A stretch of 64,000 nucleotides of DNA from positions 186,001-250,000 of the forward strand of contig OY763407.1 of the NCBI GenBank assembly GCA_963667425.1, written 5' to 3'. The stretch comes from G963667425 sp963667425 [NCBI: bacterium]. GTDB lineage: Bacteria; UBP6; UBA1177. The translations under genes were made by a program, and so were the position numbers. Below are positions 8,647 to 17,381 of this stretch, piece by piece. Within the stretch, counting starts at the first letter, position 1, and the number at the start of each line of letters is the position of its first letter. The notes under the pieces are model-generated. The model was not told where the DNA came from and did not search any database. It was given only the letters and a program-made list of their open reading frames with translations.

Positions 8647-9532
8647 TATATCAGTTCCTTTCCTCGATTTCTTAATAAAAAATGATATTGAGACGATTGT
8701 TTTTACTCAAAAGGATAAAGTAAGAAAAAGAGGTGGTAAACTTCAACCATCTTCTGTTAAATCAAGAGCACTTGAGCTGAATATTCCTGTATATGACTGT
8801 TCAATAAAGAGTACAAAAGCTTTTGATATAATAAATGAGTTTGCGCCAGATATATATCTGGTCGTTGCTTACGGTCAAATATTGCCTAAGAAAATTCTTG
8901 ATATTCCCACAGTGCCGATAAATGTCCATTTCTCATTGCTGCCTGAATACAGAGGTGCTACACCTGTAAATACCACTCTGCTGGATGGAAAAGATTATGC
9001 AGGAACAACTTTGATGTATATGGATGAAGGTCTTGATACTGGTGATATTATTGATCAGGAAAAAATTGATCTTAAAGGTACGGAAAATGCCACGGAGTTA
9101 TTTGAAAATCTTATAGATTTGTCTCTTAATCTCCTTGAGAAAAATATGGCTTCAATATTTGATTGCTCTTTTAAAAGAACTGCTCAAACAGGAGATGTGT
9201 CTTATACAAAACTGATAGATAAAAAAGATTTAATTATTGATTTTTGTAAAGAATCGTATAAAGTTTTTAATATGATAAGGGCATACAATGACGAACCTGG
9301 AGTAAAAACTTTTTTTAGAGACAAAATTTTGATGATTGAAAAAGCGGTTCACTGTGATACATTTGAAGGAGAACCGGGAACAATAATTGATGTTTCAAAA
9401 AAAACATTTACAGTTGCCTGCAAGTCAGGTGTTATTGAAATTCATCAAGTAAAGCCTGAAGGAAAGAAAAGTATGACTACTTCAGCGTTTATAGCAGGCT
9501 ATAAACCACAACGCGGAGAACTTCTTGGATGA
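8612..9532 (+). CDS. fmt: Methionyl-tRNA formyltransferase
   Basis: 306 residues. It formylates initiator Met-tRNA using 10-formyl-THF. FMGTPDISVPFL at the N-terminus, VVAYGQILPKKIL, and NVHFSLLPEYRGATPVN with the catalytic Asn/His, followed by DTGDII, are diagnostic; the C-terminal OB-like domain follows from ~residue 205. I prefer the ATG at 8612 (MKKKAIFMGTPD) because GGATGA lies about nine bases upstream; the ATG at 8600 would add four residues. Either start lies inside def (35- or 47-base overlap). The stop overlaps the rsmB start by 4 bases. Confidence 0.95.
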   Translation: MKKKAIFMGTPDISVPFLDFLIKNDIETIVFTQKDKVRKRGGKLQPSSVKSRALELNIPVYDCSIKSTKAFDIINEFAPDIYLVVAYGQILPKKILDIPTVPINVHFSLLPEYRGATPVNTTLLDGKDYAGTTLMYMDEGLDTGDIIDQEKIDLKGTENATELFENLIDLSLNLLEKNMASIFDCSFKRTAQTGDVSYTKLIDKKDLIIDFCKESYKVFNMIRAYNDEPGVKTFFRDKILMIEKAVHCDTFEGEPGTIIDVSKKTFTVACKSGVIEIHQVKPEGKKSMTTSAFIAGYKPQRGELLG

Positions 9533-10833
9533 ATAAAAAAATAGATTGTTCTGTTAAAGAAATGGCTGCATCCATAATTAAAGAATCTCTTGCCGGAAAG
9601 ATTCTTATCAGTGACATTACTTTAAGTAAATTTAAGAAATATACTCAGAAGGAACGAGGCTTTATTAATGAACTGGTTTATGGAACTATAAGAAATTTAA
9701 GATATGTTGATTTTTGGATAGCTAAGGCTTTTAATAAAAATATACAAAAAATTGATGTTTCTGTACTTTCCATTATAAGGCTTTCTGTATATCAGATGCT
9801 GATGATGGATAATCGCAAAGAATGGTCTGTAGTTTTTGAGGCCTGTGAACTTGTAAAAACAATTAAGCGTGATAAAGCCGTTGGTTTTATAAACTTTATT
9901 TTAAGAGAAATATTAAGGCTTGAACCTTCTACTGAAAAATTAAAACAGTATTGCAAAGACGAAAGAGAGTTTTTATCAACAAACTATTCAGTCCCTGAAT
10001 GGATTTATGATATGTTACTTACTTTATATGGAAAAGAAAACATAGAATCTGTGCTTGCTGCAATTCAAATTCCAATAGGAACAACTGTACGAGTTGCAGG
10101 AAATAGTGAAAGAGTAAAAGAAATAGCTTCGCTTTTTAATGATAAAAATGTAGAATCATTTATCTCGGAAAAAACTCCATATGCAATATATACTTCAAAA
10201 ACACTCAATTATGATATGGTAAAGCTTTTGTTTGATGTATATGTTCAGGATGAATCAAGCCAGATGGCCGTGCTTGAAATGGATATAAAAAAAGGTGAAA
10301 AGATACTTGATCTTTGTGCCGCTCCAGGAGGAAAAACTTTTTTTATATCATGGCTTACCGGAGAAACCGGTTCAGTTACTGCTTCTGACGTAAATAGATA
10401 CAGACTAAGTAAAATAACAGATATGATAGTTGAAAGAGGTCTTAAAAACATAGAAGTTGCTCTTCAGGATGGTGCTGTAAGAAAACAAGAATGGGAAGAA
10501 ACATTTGATAAAGTAGTTGTAGATGCACCTTGCAGCTCTCTTGGAACAATTAAAAGACATCCTGAAATAAAATGGTTTAGAAACAGCAATGATTCAACAA
10601 AAATGGCGACTCTTACGGCCAGAATTCTTGATAATGCCGCGCATTATGTAAAGAAAGGTGGAGACCTGATTTTTTCTGTATGCACTTTTACGCATGAAGA
10701 AACAGTTAATCAGGTTAGTAGATTTCTTGATGAAAATCATGGTTATCAACTTATAAGAAAATATTACACATCAGAGCAGTTTAAAGATAATAGAGATAAT
10801 TTCTTTATAGCTCATTTCAGGAGAGAATTTTGA
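9529..10833 (+). CDS. rsmB: 16S rRNA m5C967 methyltransferase RsmB
   Basis: 434 residues. It methylates C967 of 16S rRNA. Residues ~1-140 form the NusB-like RNA-binding domain (FINELVYGTIRNLRYVDFWI, LSIIRLSVYQMLMMD). The C-terminal Rossmann domain has ILDLCAAPGGKTFF (SAM binding), VVVDAPCSSLGTIKRHPEIKW with one catalytic Cys, and FSVCTFTHEE with the second. ATGA overlaps link it to fmt upstream and rpe downstream. Confidence 0.93.
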   Translation: MNKKIDCSVKEMAASIIKESLAGKILISDITLSKFKKYTQKERGFINELVYGTIRNLRYVDFWIAKAFNKNIQKIDVSVLSIIRLSVYQMLMMDNRKEWSVVFEACELVKTIKRDKAVGFINFILREILRLEPSTEKLKQYCKDEREFLSTNYSVPEWIYDMLLTLYGKENIESVLAAIQIPIGTTVRVAGNSERVKEIASLFNDKNVESFISEKTPYAIYTSKTLNYDMVKLLFDVYVQDESSQMAVLEMDIKKGEKILDLCAAPGGKTFFISWLTGETGSVTASDVNRYRLSKITDMIVERGLKNIEVALQDGAVRKQEWEETFDKVVVDAPCSSLGTIKRHPEIKWFRNSNDSTKMATLTARILDNAAHYVKKGGDLIFSVCTFTHEETVNQVSRFLDENHGYQLIRKYYTSEQFKDNRDNFFIAHFRREF

Positions 10834-11483
10834 TAAAAATAGCACCGTCACTGCTATCAGCAGATTTTATAAATCTTGGTAAAGATATTCTTTCTATTAA
10901 AGAAAGCAATGCAGATATTATACATCTTGATATTATGGACGGCCATTTTGTTCCCAACATAACTTTTGGTCCATTTATTGTAGAGCAGATAAAAAAGAAT
11001 AGCGATCTGCCTCTTGATACGCATCTAATGATAACTGATGCCCCAAAGTATATTGAAGATTTTGCAAAAGCTGGAAGTGATATGATAACTGTTCATGCAG
11101 AAGCAGAGACTCATCTGCATAGAACGCTTCAGTCAATAAAAAAACTTGGTTTAAAAGCAGGTGTCGCTTTAAATCCGCATACAGATATTGGATTTATGAA
11201 ATATGTTGCAGACCTTGTTGATTTAGTTCTTGTTATGAGTGTAAATCCTGGTTTTGGTGGACAGAGCTTTATAAAGTCAGCATCACTAAAAATAAAGGAA
11301 TTAAGCTTACTTAAAGAAGAAAACAATCTAAAATTTGACATCAGTGTGGACGGTGGTATAAATAGCGAAACTGCACCTGAAGTTATATCAGCAGGAGCAA
11401 CGATTCTTGTTACCGGTTCAGCGTTTTTTAAACTGCCGGAAAATGAGAGAAAAATGTTCGTTCAAAAATTAAAATCGTTTTAA
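10830..11483 (+). CDS. rpe: Ribulose-phosphate 3-epimerase
   Basis: 217 residues, a TIM barrel interconverting ribulose-5-phosphate and xylulose-5-phosphate. Signatures are IAPSLLSADF, HLDIMDGHFVPNITFGP (metal-binding His/Asp), THLMI, NPHT, VMSVNPGFGGQSF and DGGIN with a phosphate-binding VTGSAFF near the end. It is the last gene of the lysC-to-rpe run (4-base overlap with rsmB) and is followed by tRNA-Pro. Confidence 0.96.
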   Translation: MIKIAPSLLSADFINLGKDILSIKESNADIIHLDIMDGHFVPNITFGPFIVEQIKKNSDLPLDTHLMITDAPKYIEDFAKAGSDMITVHAEAETHLHRTLQSIKKLGLKAGVALNPHTDIGFMKYVADLVDLVLVMSVNPGFGGQSFIKSASLKIKELSLLKEENNLKFDISVDGGINSETAPEVISAGATILVTGSAFFKLPENERKMFVQKLKSF

Positions 11484-11490
11484 TTTAGGT

Positions 11491-11567
11491 CGGGATGTGG
11501 CTCAGTTTGGTAGAGCACTGCGTTCGGGACGCAGGGGCCGCTGGTTCGAATCCAGTCATCCCGACCA
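11491..11567 (+). tRNA. tRNA-Pro (anticodon CGG)
   Basis: A 77-base cloverleaf with encoded CCA. The acceptor stem pairs CGGGATG with CATCCCG and has discriminator A. The anticodon stem CTGCG/CGCAG encloses the loop TTCGGGA, with anticodon CGG at 11525-11527 and G37. The T-arm contains GGTTCGAATCC. It decodes CCG, a rare codon in a genome this AT-rich. A T-run directly after CCA may end transcription. Confidence 0.96.
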
Positions 11568-11677
11568 TTTTTTTTATGATTTTGATTCAAAGTTTACAAA
11601 TCTGGACAAACCTTTTTTTTTACATATCATTTTTATACATTGTTTTTTGATATATTTCTTCATTTAGGAGGTTGATG

Positions 11678-12265
11678 ATGAAAAGATTGTTTAGTTTTTC
11701 CCTTTTTCTCGTATTGATTTTTTCTTTTTCCACATGTTTTGCTATAAAAAAAGGTGGTGTCGAATTTCCTGATACTCAAAAAGTTGGAGAAACAGATGTT
11801 AAAATAAAAGGAGCTGGTGTTTTTGCTCCATTTAGCTTTTCAGTGTATGTTTTAGGTCTTTACTCAAACAATGAATCAAAAGACAATATGGTTCTGAAAG
11901 ATCTTGATGAACCAATGACATTACAGCTTTATTCTCTTTATGGCGGTCTTAAAATTAAAGATCTTATGAAAGAACTTAAAAGAGGTTTTCAATATTCAAC
12001 AGATAGAAACAAAGATGTTTTGGCGGCAATAGATTCCAGAATTAAAGAATTTCTTAGTATACTTGGTTCAAAAGGAGATCCTAAAAAATATCAGGCAATA
12101 ACTTTTTCATATGAACCAGGTAAGGGAACACATATTAACTATAAAAATGAATATCTTGGAACAATACCAGGCTTGGATTTCAAGAAAGCATTTTTTGGTA
12201 TCTGGCTAAATCATAATTGTGCAAACAATGAACTCAGATCTAAGATAATTGGTAAAAAGAAATAA
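11678..12265 (+). CDS. Exported chalcone-isomerase-like protein
   Basis: 195 residues. The signal peptide MKRLFSFSLFLVLIFSFSTCFA marks it as exported; a Cys lies just before the cleavage site but the lipobox is poor. The body matches the bacterial CHI-like fold family: GAGVFAPFSFSVYVLGLY, LQLYSLYGGLKIKDL, a charged helix, then a final IPGLDFKKAFFGIWL ending. In plants the fold is catalytic; bacterial members have no agreed function. AGGAGG at 11666-11671 fits the ATG at 11678 or 11675 better than the in-frame TTG at 11672. A bidirectional terminator follows immediately. Confidence 0.72.
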   Translation: MKRLFSFSLFLVLIFSFSTCFAIKKGGVEFPDTQKVGETDVKIKGAGVFAPFSFSVYVLGLYSNNESKDNMVLKDLDEPMTLQLYSLYGGLKIKDLMKELKRGFQYSTDRNKDVLAAIDSRIKEFLSILGSKGDPKKYQAITFSYEPGKGTHINYKNEYLGTIPGLDFKKAFFGIWLNHNCANNELRSKIIGKKK

Positions 12266-12296
12266 AAAAACCGCCCGTTAGGGCGGCTTTTTTAAA
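12263..12296 (+). terminator. Bidirectional terminator between CHI-like gene and rpsU
   Basis: CCGCCC (12271-12276) pairs with GGGCGG (12281-12286) around the tetraloop GTTA. An A-run lies on the left and a T-run on the right, so it can end transcription from both sides of this convergent pair. Confidence 0.92.
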
Positions 12297-12301
12297 GAGA
12301 A

Positions 12302-12526
12302 TTAGGCGCTTCTTTTTCTCATATTCTTACGCCTTCTGCTTTCAGCTTCCTCTCTTTTTTTCCTTTTGGAAACACTTGGTGGCTCATAGTGACGTCTTTT
12401 TTTGATTTCCTTGTAAAGCCCTTCAATCGCCATTTTTTTCTTGAGGATTCTAAGTGCTTTTTCAACGTCATCTCTTACGACTACCTCGAGAGGTCCTATA
12501 ATTTTCTGTCCGCGCATTAAATTCAC
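12302..12526 (-). CDS. rpsU: 30S ribosomal protein S21
   Basis: 74 residues, strongly basic. It has the S21 layout: an acidic/hydrophobic start (PLEVVVRDDVEKALRILKKK), the KEIKKRRHYEPPS motif, then a Lys/Arg-rich tail. The likely start is GTG at 12526, with AAGGCGG a few bases upstream; the ATG three codons later is the alternative. It is expressed alone from its own promoter and ends at the shared terminator. Confidence 0.92.
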   Translation of the reverse strand: MNLMRGQKIIGPLEVVVRDDVEKALRILKKKMAIEGLYKEIKKRRHYEPPSVSKRKKREEAESRRRKNMRKRSA

Positions 12527-12577
12527 CGCCTTTCAAGCTTGAGATTCGTTTGTAAAAAGGACAGACTAAGCAGAGTA

Positions 12578-12605
12578 TTTATAATCATTTCAAAACCTTT
12601 TGCAA
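12578..12605 (-). promoter_or_regulatory. Sigma-70-type promoter of rpsU
   Basis: On the minus strand, TTGCAA (12605-12600) and TATAAA (12583-12578) are 16 bases apart. The predicted start near 12570 gives a leader of about 45 bases before the GTG. Confidence 0.6.
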
Positions 12606-12651
12606 GCTTTTTTATATTTTAAGCAATGAAACAGTAAAGAATAAATAAATT

Positions 12652-13383
12652 TTATTCGTATCTGTCAACATTGAAGAATCTTTTGACTCTGTATATGTCG
12701 CTTTGCTCTGCTTCTTTAAGTGTTCCGTTAAATAGAACTTTTTTATCTGCCAGCATTAAAACTCTGTGTGCAGATCTTCTTATTGATAATAGTTCGTGTG
12801 TAACTATAAAAAATGTAATTCCCATTTTTTCATTGAGCTTTATAAAAAGTCTATCAATTTCTCGTGCTGTGACAGGATCAAGTCCTGCCTGAGGTTCATC
12901 AAAAAAAATTATATCAGGGTCAAGTACCATTGCTCTTGAAAGTGCAGCCCTTTTTTTCATACCACCGGAGAGTTCCTGCGGCATTTTGTTCCTGTGTTTA
13001 TATAGAGCCGTCATTGAAAGTTTTTCATCAGCGATATCTTTTGCAAGTGAGTCTGAAAAATTAGGATAGTGCATTTTTATGGGGAGCATTACATTTTCTC
13101 TTACAGTAAGAGAGTTCAAAAGTGCCGAATTCTGAAATAAAACTCCTATTTTTCTGAAAAAAGAACTTTCTTCAGGAAGCGGATGAACTATAGGTTCGTT
13201 TTTGAAGAGTATTTCGCCGGAAAGAGGCGGGTTTAAACCGATTATTGCTTTTAAAAGGGTCGATTTACCGCAACCTGATTCTCCAAGTACAACAAATCTT
13301 TCTCCGTTACTGATGGAAAAAGAGATGTTTTCAAGTATAGTAGTGTTGCCGTATCCGGCTGTCAGATTTTTACATTCAAGCAT
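12652..13383 (-). CDS. MlaF-like ABC transporter ATPase
   Basis: 243 residues. The Walker A is GESGCGKST (~residues 35-43), the Q-loop VLFQNSALLNSLTV, the signature LSGGMKKRAALSRA, the Walker B IIFFDEPQAGLDP and the H-loop VTHEL. The form 'FQ(N/S)SALL(N)SLTV.EN' and 'DEP..GLDP.T' is typical of MlaF/Ttg2A, which drives phospholipid movement between the membranes. No permease (MlaE) or MCE protein adjoins it, so assignment within the family is inference; it would pair naturally with the MlaC-like protein at 5015. Confidence 0.8.
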   Translation of the reverse strand: MLECKNLTAGYGNTTILENISFSISNGERFVVLGESGCGKSTLLKAIIGLNPPLSGEILFKNEPIVHPLPEESSFFRKIGVLFQNSALLNSLTVRENVMLPIKMHYPNFSDSLAKDIADEKLSMTALYKHRNKMPQELSGGMKKRAALSRAMVLDPDIIFFDEPQAGLDPVTAREIDRLFIKLNEKMGITFFIVTHELLSIRRSAHRVLMLADKKVLFNGTLKEAEQSDIYRVKRFFNVDRYE

Positions 13384-13472
13384 TTTTCACCTCAATTTAA
13401 GCGATTATATACCGATAGTTTGTGTGAGACAAATATTTTTTGATTTATATGTGTTTAAAGATATTTTTTAGT

Positions 13473-14051
13473 TTATGAATCCATTCCTTTAAGGATTTTC
13501 ATCTGCTGAAATGTGTCGATTACTTCTTTTACAGGAAGACCTATTACATTTGAGTGACTTCCATCTATTTTTTCAACCATAAATGCACCAATACCTTGTA
13601 TTGCGTAAGCACCTGCTTTATCAAATGGTTCACCTGTTTTTATATATCCATCTATTTCTTCATCTGTAAGTTTTTTAAAAATTACTTTTGTTGAAACAGT
13701 TTTTGATATCGTCTCTTCCTTGTACGAAATTGTAAAACCTGTAAAAACGTAGTGTTCTTTCCCTGAAAGGAGTTTTATCATTCTGAACGCATCTGATGGT
13801 GATGCAGGCTTTCCAAGTATTGTGTTATCAATGACAACAATTGTGTCTGCCGCAATTATCGGAAGTTCAGAACCTGTTTTTTCTTTTACGGCAAGCGCTT
13901 TTTTTAATGAAATAAGTTTAACAGCTTCTTCAGGTGAAAATGCAGGATCAAATGTTTCATCTATATCTGGTTTTATGATTTCCATTTCCTTAAAAAAGCA
14001 TCCTAGGAGTTCTTTCCTCCTCGGAGAGCCTGATGCAAGTATTATTTTCAC
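13473..14051 (-). CDS. maf: Maf-family nucleoside triphosphate pyrophosphatase
   Basis: 192 residues. It hydrolyses non-canonical or dTTP/UTP-type nucleotides. ASGSPRRKELL (~residues 5-15), AADTIVVIDNTILGKP (~66-81) with the catalytic Asp, and PFDKAGAYAIQGIGAFMVEKIDGSHSNV-like sequence (~142-170) are the family blocks. Its start overlaps the metG stop by 4 bases, so both come from the metG promoter. Confidence 0.93.
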   Translation of the reverse strand: MKIILASGSPRRKELLGCFFKEMEIIKPDIDETFDPAFSPEEAVKLISLKKALAVKEKTGSELPIIAADTIVVIDNTILGKPASPSDAFRMIKLLSGKEHYVFTGFTISYKEETISKTVSTKVIFKKLTDEEIDGYIKTGEPFDKAGAYAIQGIGAFMVEKIDGSHSNVIGLPVKEVIDTFQQMKILKGMDS

Positions 14052-15718
14052 AGCCCAAGCTCCGCTTTTTTACGTTCAATTGTTTCGTCGTCAATCATTG
14101 TGAAAAGTATTTCTGTTTCTCCAAATTTATGCCCTTCCGTAATTATCTGCTTGCCGAGTTCCGCAAAGCTGAAATTTTCTTCAAGATTGAGCATTTTCTT
14201 TATTTTTCTTGATGTAAAAGGAATAATTGGTTCTGATACTACAGAAAGTGTATTTATAATGTTTACGCAGTTAAGGAGGACAGCTCTGCATCTTGCTGTG
14301 TTTTCTTTCCTTAATGCCCACGGTTTCATTGCATCAAAATATCTGTTTGCAATTCTTCCTATTTCCATTATGTGGAAAACATTGTCGCGAACTTTGCATG
14401 TTCTGTAATTTTCTTTAATTATGGTTATCTCTTTCTGAATATCAGACCAGAGAGCGTTGTCGCTTTCTTTGTCATATTCAAATTCTTCATCAAGAGTTCC
14501 ATTGAAAAATTTTCCTATAAAGGCTAAAGTTCTGTTAACAAAGTTTCCGAAGATTCCTGCCAGTTCACCATTATTTGCTGCCTGAAATCCTTTGTATGAG
14601 AAATCTGAATCCTTTGTTTCAGGTGCAATGAGCGCAAGATAGTATCTTAATGAGTCCGGTGAAAACTCGTCAAGGAAATCGTTTACCCATATTGCATAGT
14701 TTTTGCTTGTTGAGAACTTGTCTCCTTCAAGATTGAGAAATTCATTTGCCGGTATTTCATCGGGAAGTTTCCATTCTGATTCCTGAGCCATAAGCATTGC
14801 AGGCCAAATTATTGAATGGAAAACGATATTGTCTTTTCCAATAAAATGATAGAGTTTAACGTCATCTCCGCCTTTCCACCATTTTTCCCATTCATTACTG
14901 TCAATACCTTTCTTTTCAAACATTTCCTTTGTAAAGCTTGCGTATCCGATTGGAGCATCAAACCATACATATAAAACTTTTCCTTCTGCTCCTTCAAGTG
15001 GAACCGGAACACCCCATTTTATGTCTCTTGTTATTCCTCTTGGTTCAAGACCTCTTTCAAACCACTGTTCGCAGAATGCTTTAACATTTGGTTTCCAGTT
15101 CTTTTTTGCGGCAAGCCAGTTTTGAAGTTTGTCCTGAAATTTATTAAGTTCAAGAAACCAGTGTTTTGATGTTTTTATTACCGGTGTTTTGCCACATACT
15201 TTGCAGTATGGTTCCTTTAGTTCAAGAGCATTTATAGAGTTTCCGCATTTATCACACTGGTCACCTCTTGCCCCTTTAGCTCCGCATATCGGGCAGATAC
15301 CTTCAACATAGCGGTCGGGAAGGAACATATTGTCATGTTCACAGAAAAACTGTTCAACGTTTTTCTCGGATATATATCCGTTATTATAACATTTTGTGAA
15401 AAATTCCTGTGAAAGTTCCTTATGAATATCGTTGTGTGTTCCTGAAAATATATCAAAACTCATTCCGACTCTTTCAAAAGCTGTTTTGATAGACTCATGA
15501 TTTTCTCTGATTACATCTTCGGGTGAAATACCTCTTGATTCAGCATTGATTGTTATTGGAACGCCATGTTCATCTGTTCCACATATATATATGACGTTTT
15601 CGCCACTGTTTCTTAAATATCTTACAAAAACATCGCCTGGAAGGTATGCTCCGGCCAGATGTCCAAGATGTATTGGACCATTTGCGTATGGAAGCGCAGA
15701 TGTAACTAAATATTTCAT
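14048..15718 (-). CDS. metG: Methionyl-tRNA synthetase
   Basis: 556 residues. It charges tRNA-Met. A class I HIGH-type motif occurs in YANGPIHLGHLAGAYLPGD. Two CxxC pairs follow (CPICGAKGARGDQCDKCG and YCKVCG), as in the two-knuckle zinc form. KFSTSKN replaces KMSKS, and an alpha-helical anticodon domain follows. It lacks the C-terminal EMAP-like tRNA-binding domain found in longer MetG proteins. CTGGAGA lies a few bases upstream of the ATG. Confidence 0.96.
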   Translation of the reverse strand: MKYLVTSALPYANGPIHLGHLAGAYLPGDVFVRYLRNSGENVIYICGTDEHGVPITINAESRGISPEDVIRENHESIKTAFERVGMSFDIFSGTHNDIHKELSQEFFTKCYNNGYISEKNVEQFFCEHDNMFLPDRYVEGICPICGAKGARGDQCDKCGNSINALELKEPYCKVCGKTPVIKTSKHWFLELNKFQDKLQNWLAAKKNWKPNVKAFCEQWFERGLEPRGITRDIKWGVPVPLEGAEGKVLYVWFDAPIGYASFTKEMFEKKGIDSNEWEKWWKGGDDVKLYHFIGKDNIVFHSIIWPAMLMAQESEWKLPDEIPANEFLNLEGDKFSTSKNYAIWVNDFLDEFSPDSLRYYLALIAPETKDSDFSYKGFQAANNGELAGIFGNFVNRTLAFIGKFFNGTLDEEFEYDKESDNALWSDIQKEITIIKENYRTCKVRDNVFHIMEIGRIANRYFDAMKPWALRKENTARCRAVLLNCVNIINTLSVVSEPIIPFTSRKIKKMLNLEENFSFAELGKQIITEGHKFGETEILFTMIDDETIERKKAELGL

Positions 15719-15757
15719 TGATTTCTCCAGATTAACAGTAAATCAAACAGGTAGAGA

Positions 15758-15785
15758 AATATATTTAATAGAGTGAAAAAGTCAA
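15758..15785 (-). promoter_or_regulatory. Sigma-70-type promoter of metG-maf
   Basis: Minus-strand TTGACT (15785-15780) and TATATT (15763-15758) are 16 bases apart, placing the start about 35 bases before the metG ATG. Confidence 0.6.
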
Positions 15786-15961
15786 GATTGATAAGTTGTT
15801 ACTGGAAAAGCTTTTTTTATTTCTATTGCTGGAAAAAAAATTTGCTTGGAAAAAATATTTAGTAAAAACAGTTTCTTATAAAAAAGTTTGTGAAAAAGTG
15901 AGCAGATTTGACTTTCTTATTCGTCTATTATGTAGAGGCACAAAAAAATTGGGAGACAATT

Positions 15962-16504
15962 ATGAATAAAAAAATTTTAATTATGATTGTTTTTATCTTT
16001 TTTTTATCCTGTAATACAAAAAAGATAGAAACTTCAGTAATGCCTTTTGTTTATGCAGGTATAAACGATTCTCCTTTTTATTGTAATGCGATAAGTGATT
16101 ATATAAATGAATCACCTGAAGCATGGATAAAAAAATGGCAGAATATAGAATTTGAACTTATTGATTCTCAAAAAGATATACCTTCTTATGTCCCACATAA
16201 AATAGGACTTGGAGCACTTGAGAAATGTTCTGTGGCAATTATTGAAAGCAATAAGTGCAGCGAAAGCTTCGAGTTTGTTTTCAATGATAAATTTGGATCA
16301 GATGAAAAAATTATAGTCAGTCAGATTAGAAAAAACAGAACAGAATATCTTTATGGAGCAGAATCTTACGATGCTTCATGGATAACAGTGTCAGAGCTTA
16401 ACTATTTCCCTGATAGTAAATGTGAAAAGAGTGTCCTTTATTTTACAAACAAAGTTGATAATAAAGATTATGCTTATAAGGTGACGTTGAGTAATCACAG
16501 TTAA
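15962..16504 (+). CDS. Lipoprotein, function unknown
   Basis: 180 residues. MNKKILIMIVFIFFLSC is a lipoprotein signal with the lipobox FLSC, so the mature start is Cys17. The ATG at 15962 is chosen over an upstream TTG at 15908 because GGGAGA lies 7 bases before it and the signal then starts correctly. The mature part has five further Cys and an aromatic C-terminal half; I recognise no family. It is the first gene of the locus leading to the sigma factor. Confidence 0.65.
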   Translation: MNKKILIMIVFIFFLSCNTKKIETSVMPFVYAGINDSPFYCNAISDYINESPEAWIKKWQNIEFELIDSQKDIPSYVPHKIGLGALEKCSVAIIESNKCSESFEFVFNDKFGSDEKIIVSQIRKNRTEYLYGAESYDASWITVSELNYFPDSKCEKSVLYFTNKVDNKDYAYKVTLSNHS

Positions 16505-16556
16505 TAATTTCAAATAACCACATAAATAATATTGATCCTCGGGGGGAGGGGTATCT

Positions 16557-16757
16557 ATGAAAAATGAATATATTGAACGGACGGGATCTTCCGGTTTGAT
16601 TTTACAGACATCAGATCCTGACAGTATTTTAAAATGGTCTCTGGTTTTTAACTGCAGTGAAAAAGACCTTCTTGATGTGGCAGCAAGAGTTGGTTGTTCG
16701 ATTGATGCAATTAGACTTTATTTTACTCTTAGAGATTTTTTCAAATTAGTGAAATAA
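16557..16757 (+). CDS. Small DUF3606-like protein
   Basis: 66 residues. A GGGGAGGGG ribosome-binding site precedes the ATG. The segment ILKWSLVFNCSEKDLLDVAARVGCSIDAIRLYF fits the DUF3606-type pattern (aromatic-hydrophobic helix, '(V/C)S..eLl.Av..VG.s...i..yl'), a small two-helix fold. Its role is unknown. It ends 9 bases before the ECF sigma gene, which has no clear ribosome-binding site of its own, so translational coupling is likely. Confidence 0.6.
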   Translation: MKNEYIERTGSSGLILQTSDPDSILKWSLVFNCSEKDLLDVAARVGCSIDAIRLYFTLRDFFKLVK

Positions 16758-16766
16758 TCTGTTATT

Positions 16767-17381
16767 ATGATGTTAAATATTTCTGATTGTGGAGAGATTG
16801 TGAAAAACATTTTCAGTTTTACGAAAGAAGGTAATCTTAGTCAAAAGGATATAACAGCTTTTGTGACTGATTACTATTCAAAACTTTTAGACTTTGCTCT
16901 GAATTTCTGCTGTGGAGACAGAGCTCTGGCTGAAGATATTATTCAGGATAGTTATATTACGGCTATGGAAAAGATTTCATTTATAAAAAACAAAGAATCT
17001 TTGTATCCCTGGTTCGTTTCTATAATGAAAAACAAAGTTATTGATGTCTTCAGATACAACAGCAGCGAAATTTCTGTTGAGGATGTTTCAGCAATAACTT
17101 CATCTTTTGAAGCCAGATTTACGATATCTCCTGAAAATCAGATCATAAAAGATGAAGGATTTCCACCTACAGTTGAAACTCTTAGGAAATTTACTGCAAT
17201 GCTTCCAATCGATGATATAGAAATAATAACTGCGGTTTGTTTTCAGAATATGACATATGATGAAGCAGCAGAGTTTCTCAAAATTCCAAATTCAACACTT
17301 AGAAGAAAATATGTATCAGCTAAAGAACGTTTAGCTGATATAATGAATGATTATTATGAAAAAAATGGAGGTCTATTATGA
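16767..17381 (+). CDS. ECF-type RNA polymerase sigma factor
   Basis: 204 residues. Region 2 is FVTDYYSKLLDFALNFC...ALAEDIIQDSYITAM...YPWFVSIMKNKVIDVFRY, with the typical 'W(L/F)..I..N...D..R' helix. Region 4 near the C-terminus is LPIDDIEIITAVCFQNMTYDEAAEFLKIPNSTLRRK, a helix-turn-helix for the -35 element. There is no region 1 or 3. The TTATGA overlap with the next gene, a zinc-finger anti-sigma factor, is the standard pairing. Its target promoters cannot be fixed from this window. Confidence 0.88.
   Translation: MMLNISDCGEIVKNIFSFTKEGNLSQKDITAFVTDYYSKLLDFALNFCCGDRALAEDIIQDSYITAMEKISFIKNKESLYPWFVSIMKNKVIDVFRYNSSEISVEDVSAITSSFEARFTISPENQIIKDEGFPPTVETLRKFTAMLPIDDIEIITAVCFQNMTYDEAAEFLKIPNSTLRRKYVSAKERLADIMNDYYEKNGGLL

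Noticed and set aside
15908-15931. Promoter or ECF-type element (TTGACT, CGTCTA) upstream of the lipoprotein at 15962
   Set aside because: TTGACT to TATTAT spacing is only 12, and no AAC-type -35 lies 16-17 bases before CGTCTA; not enough to call.
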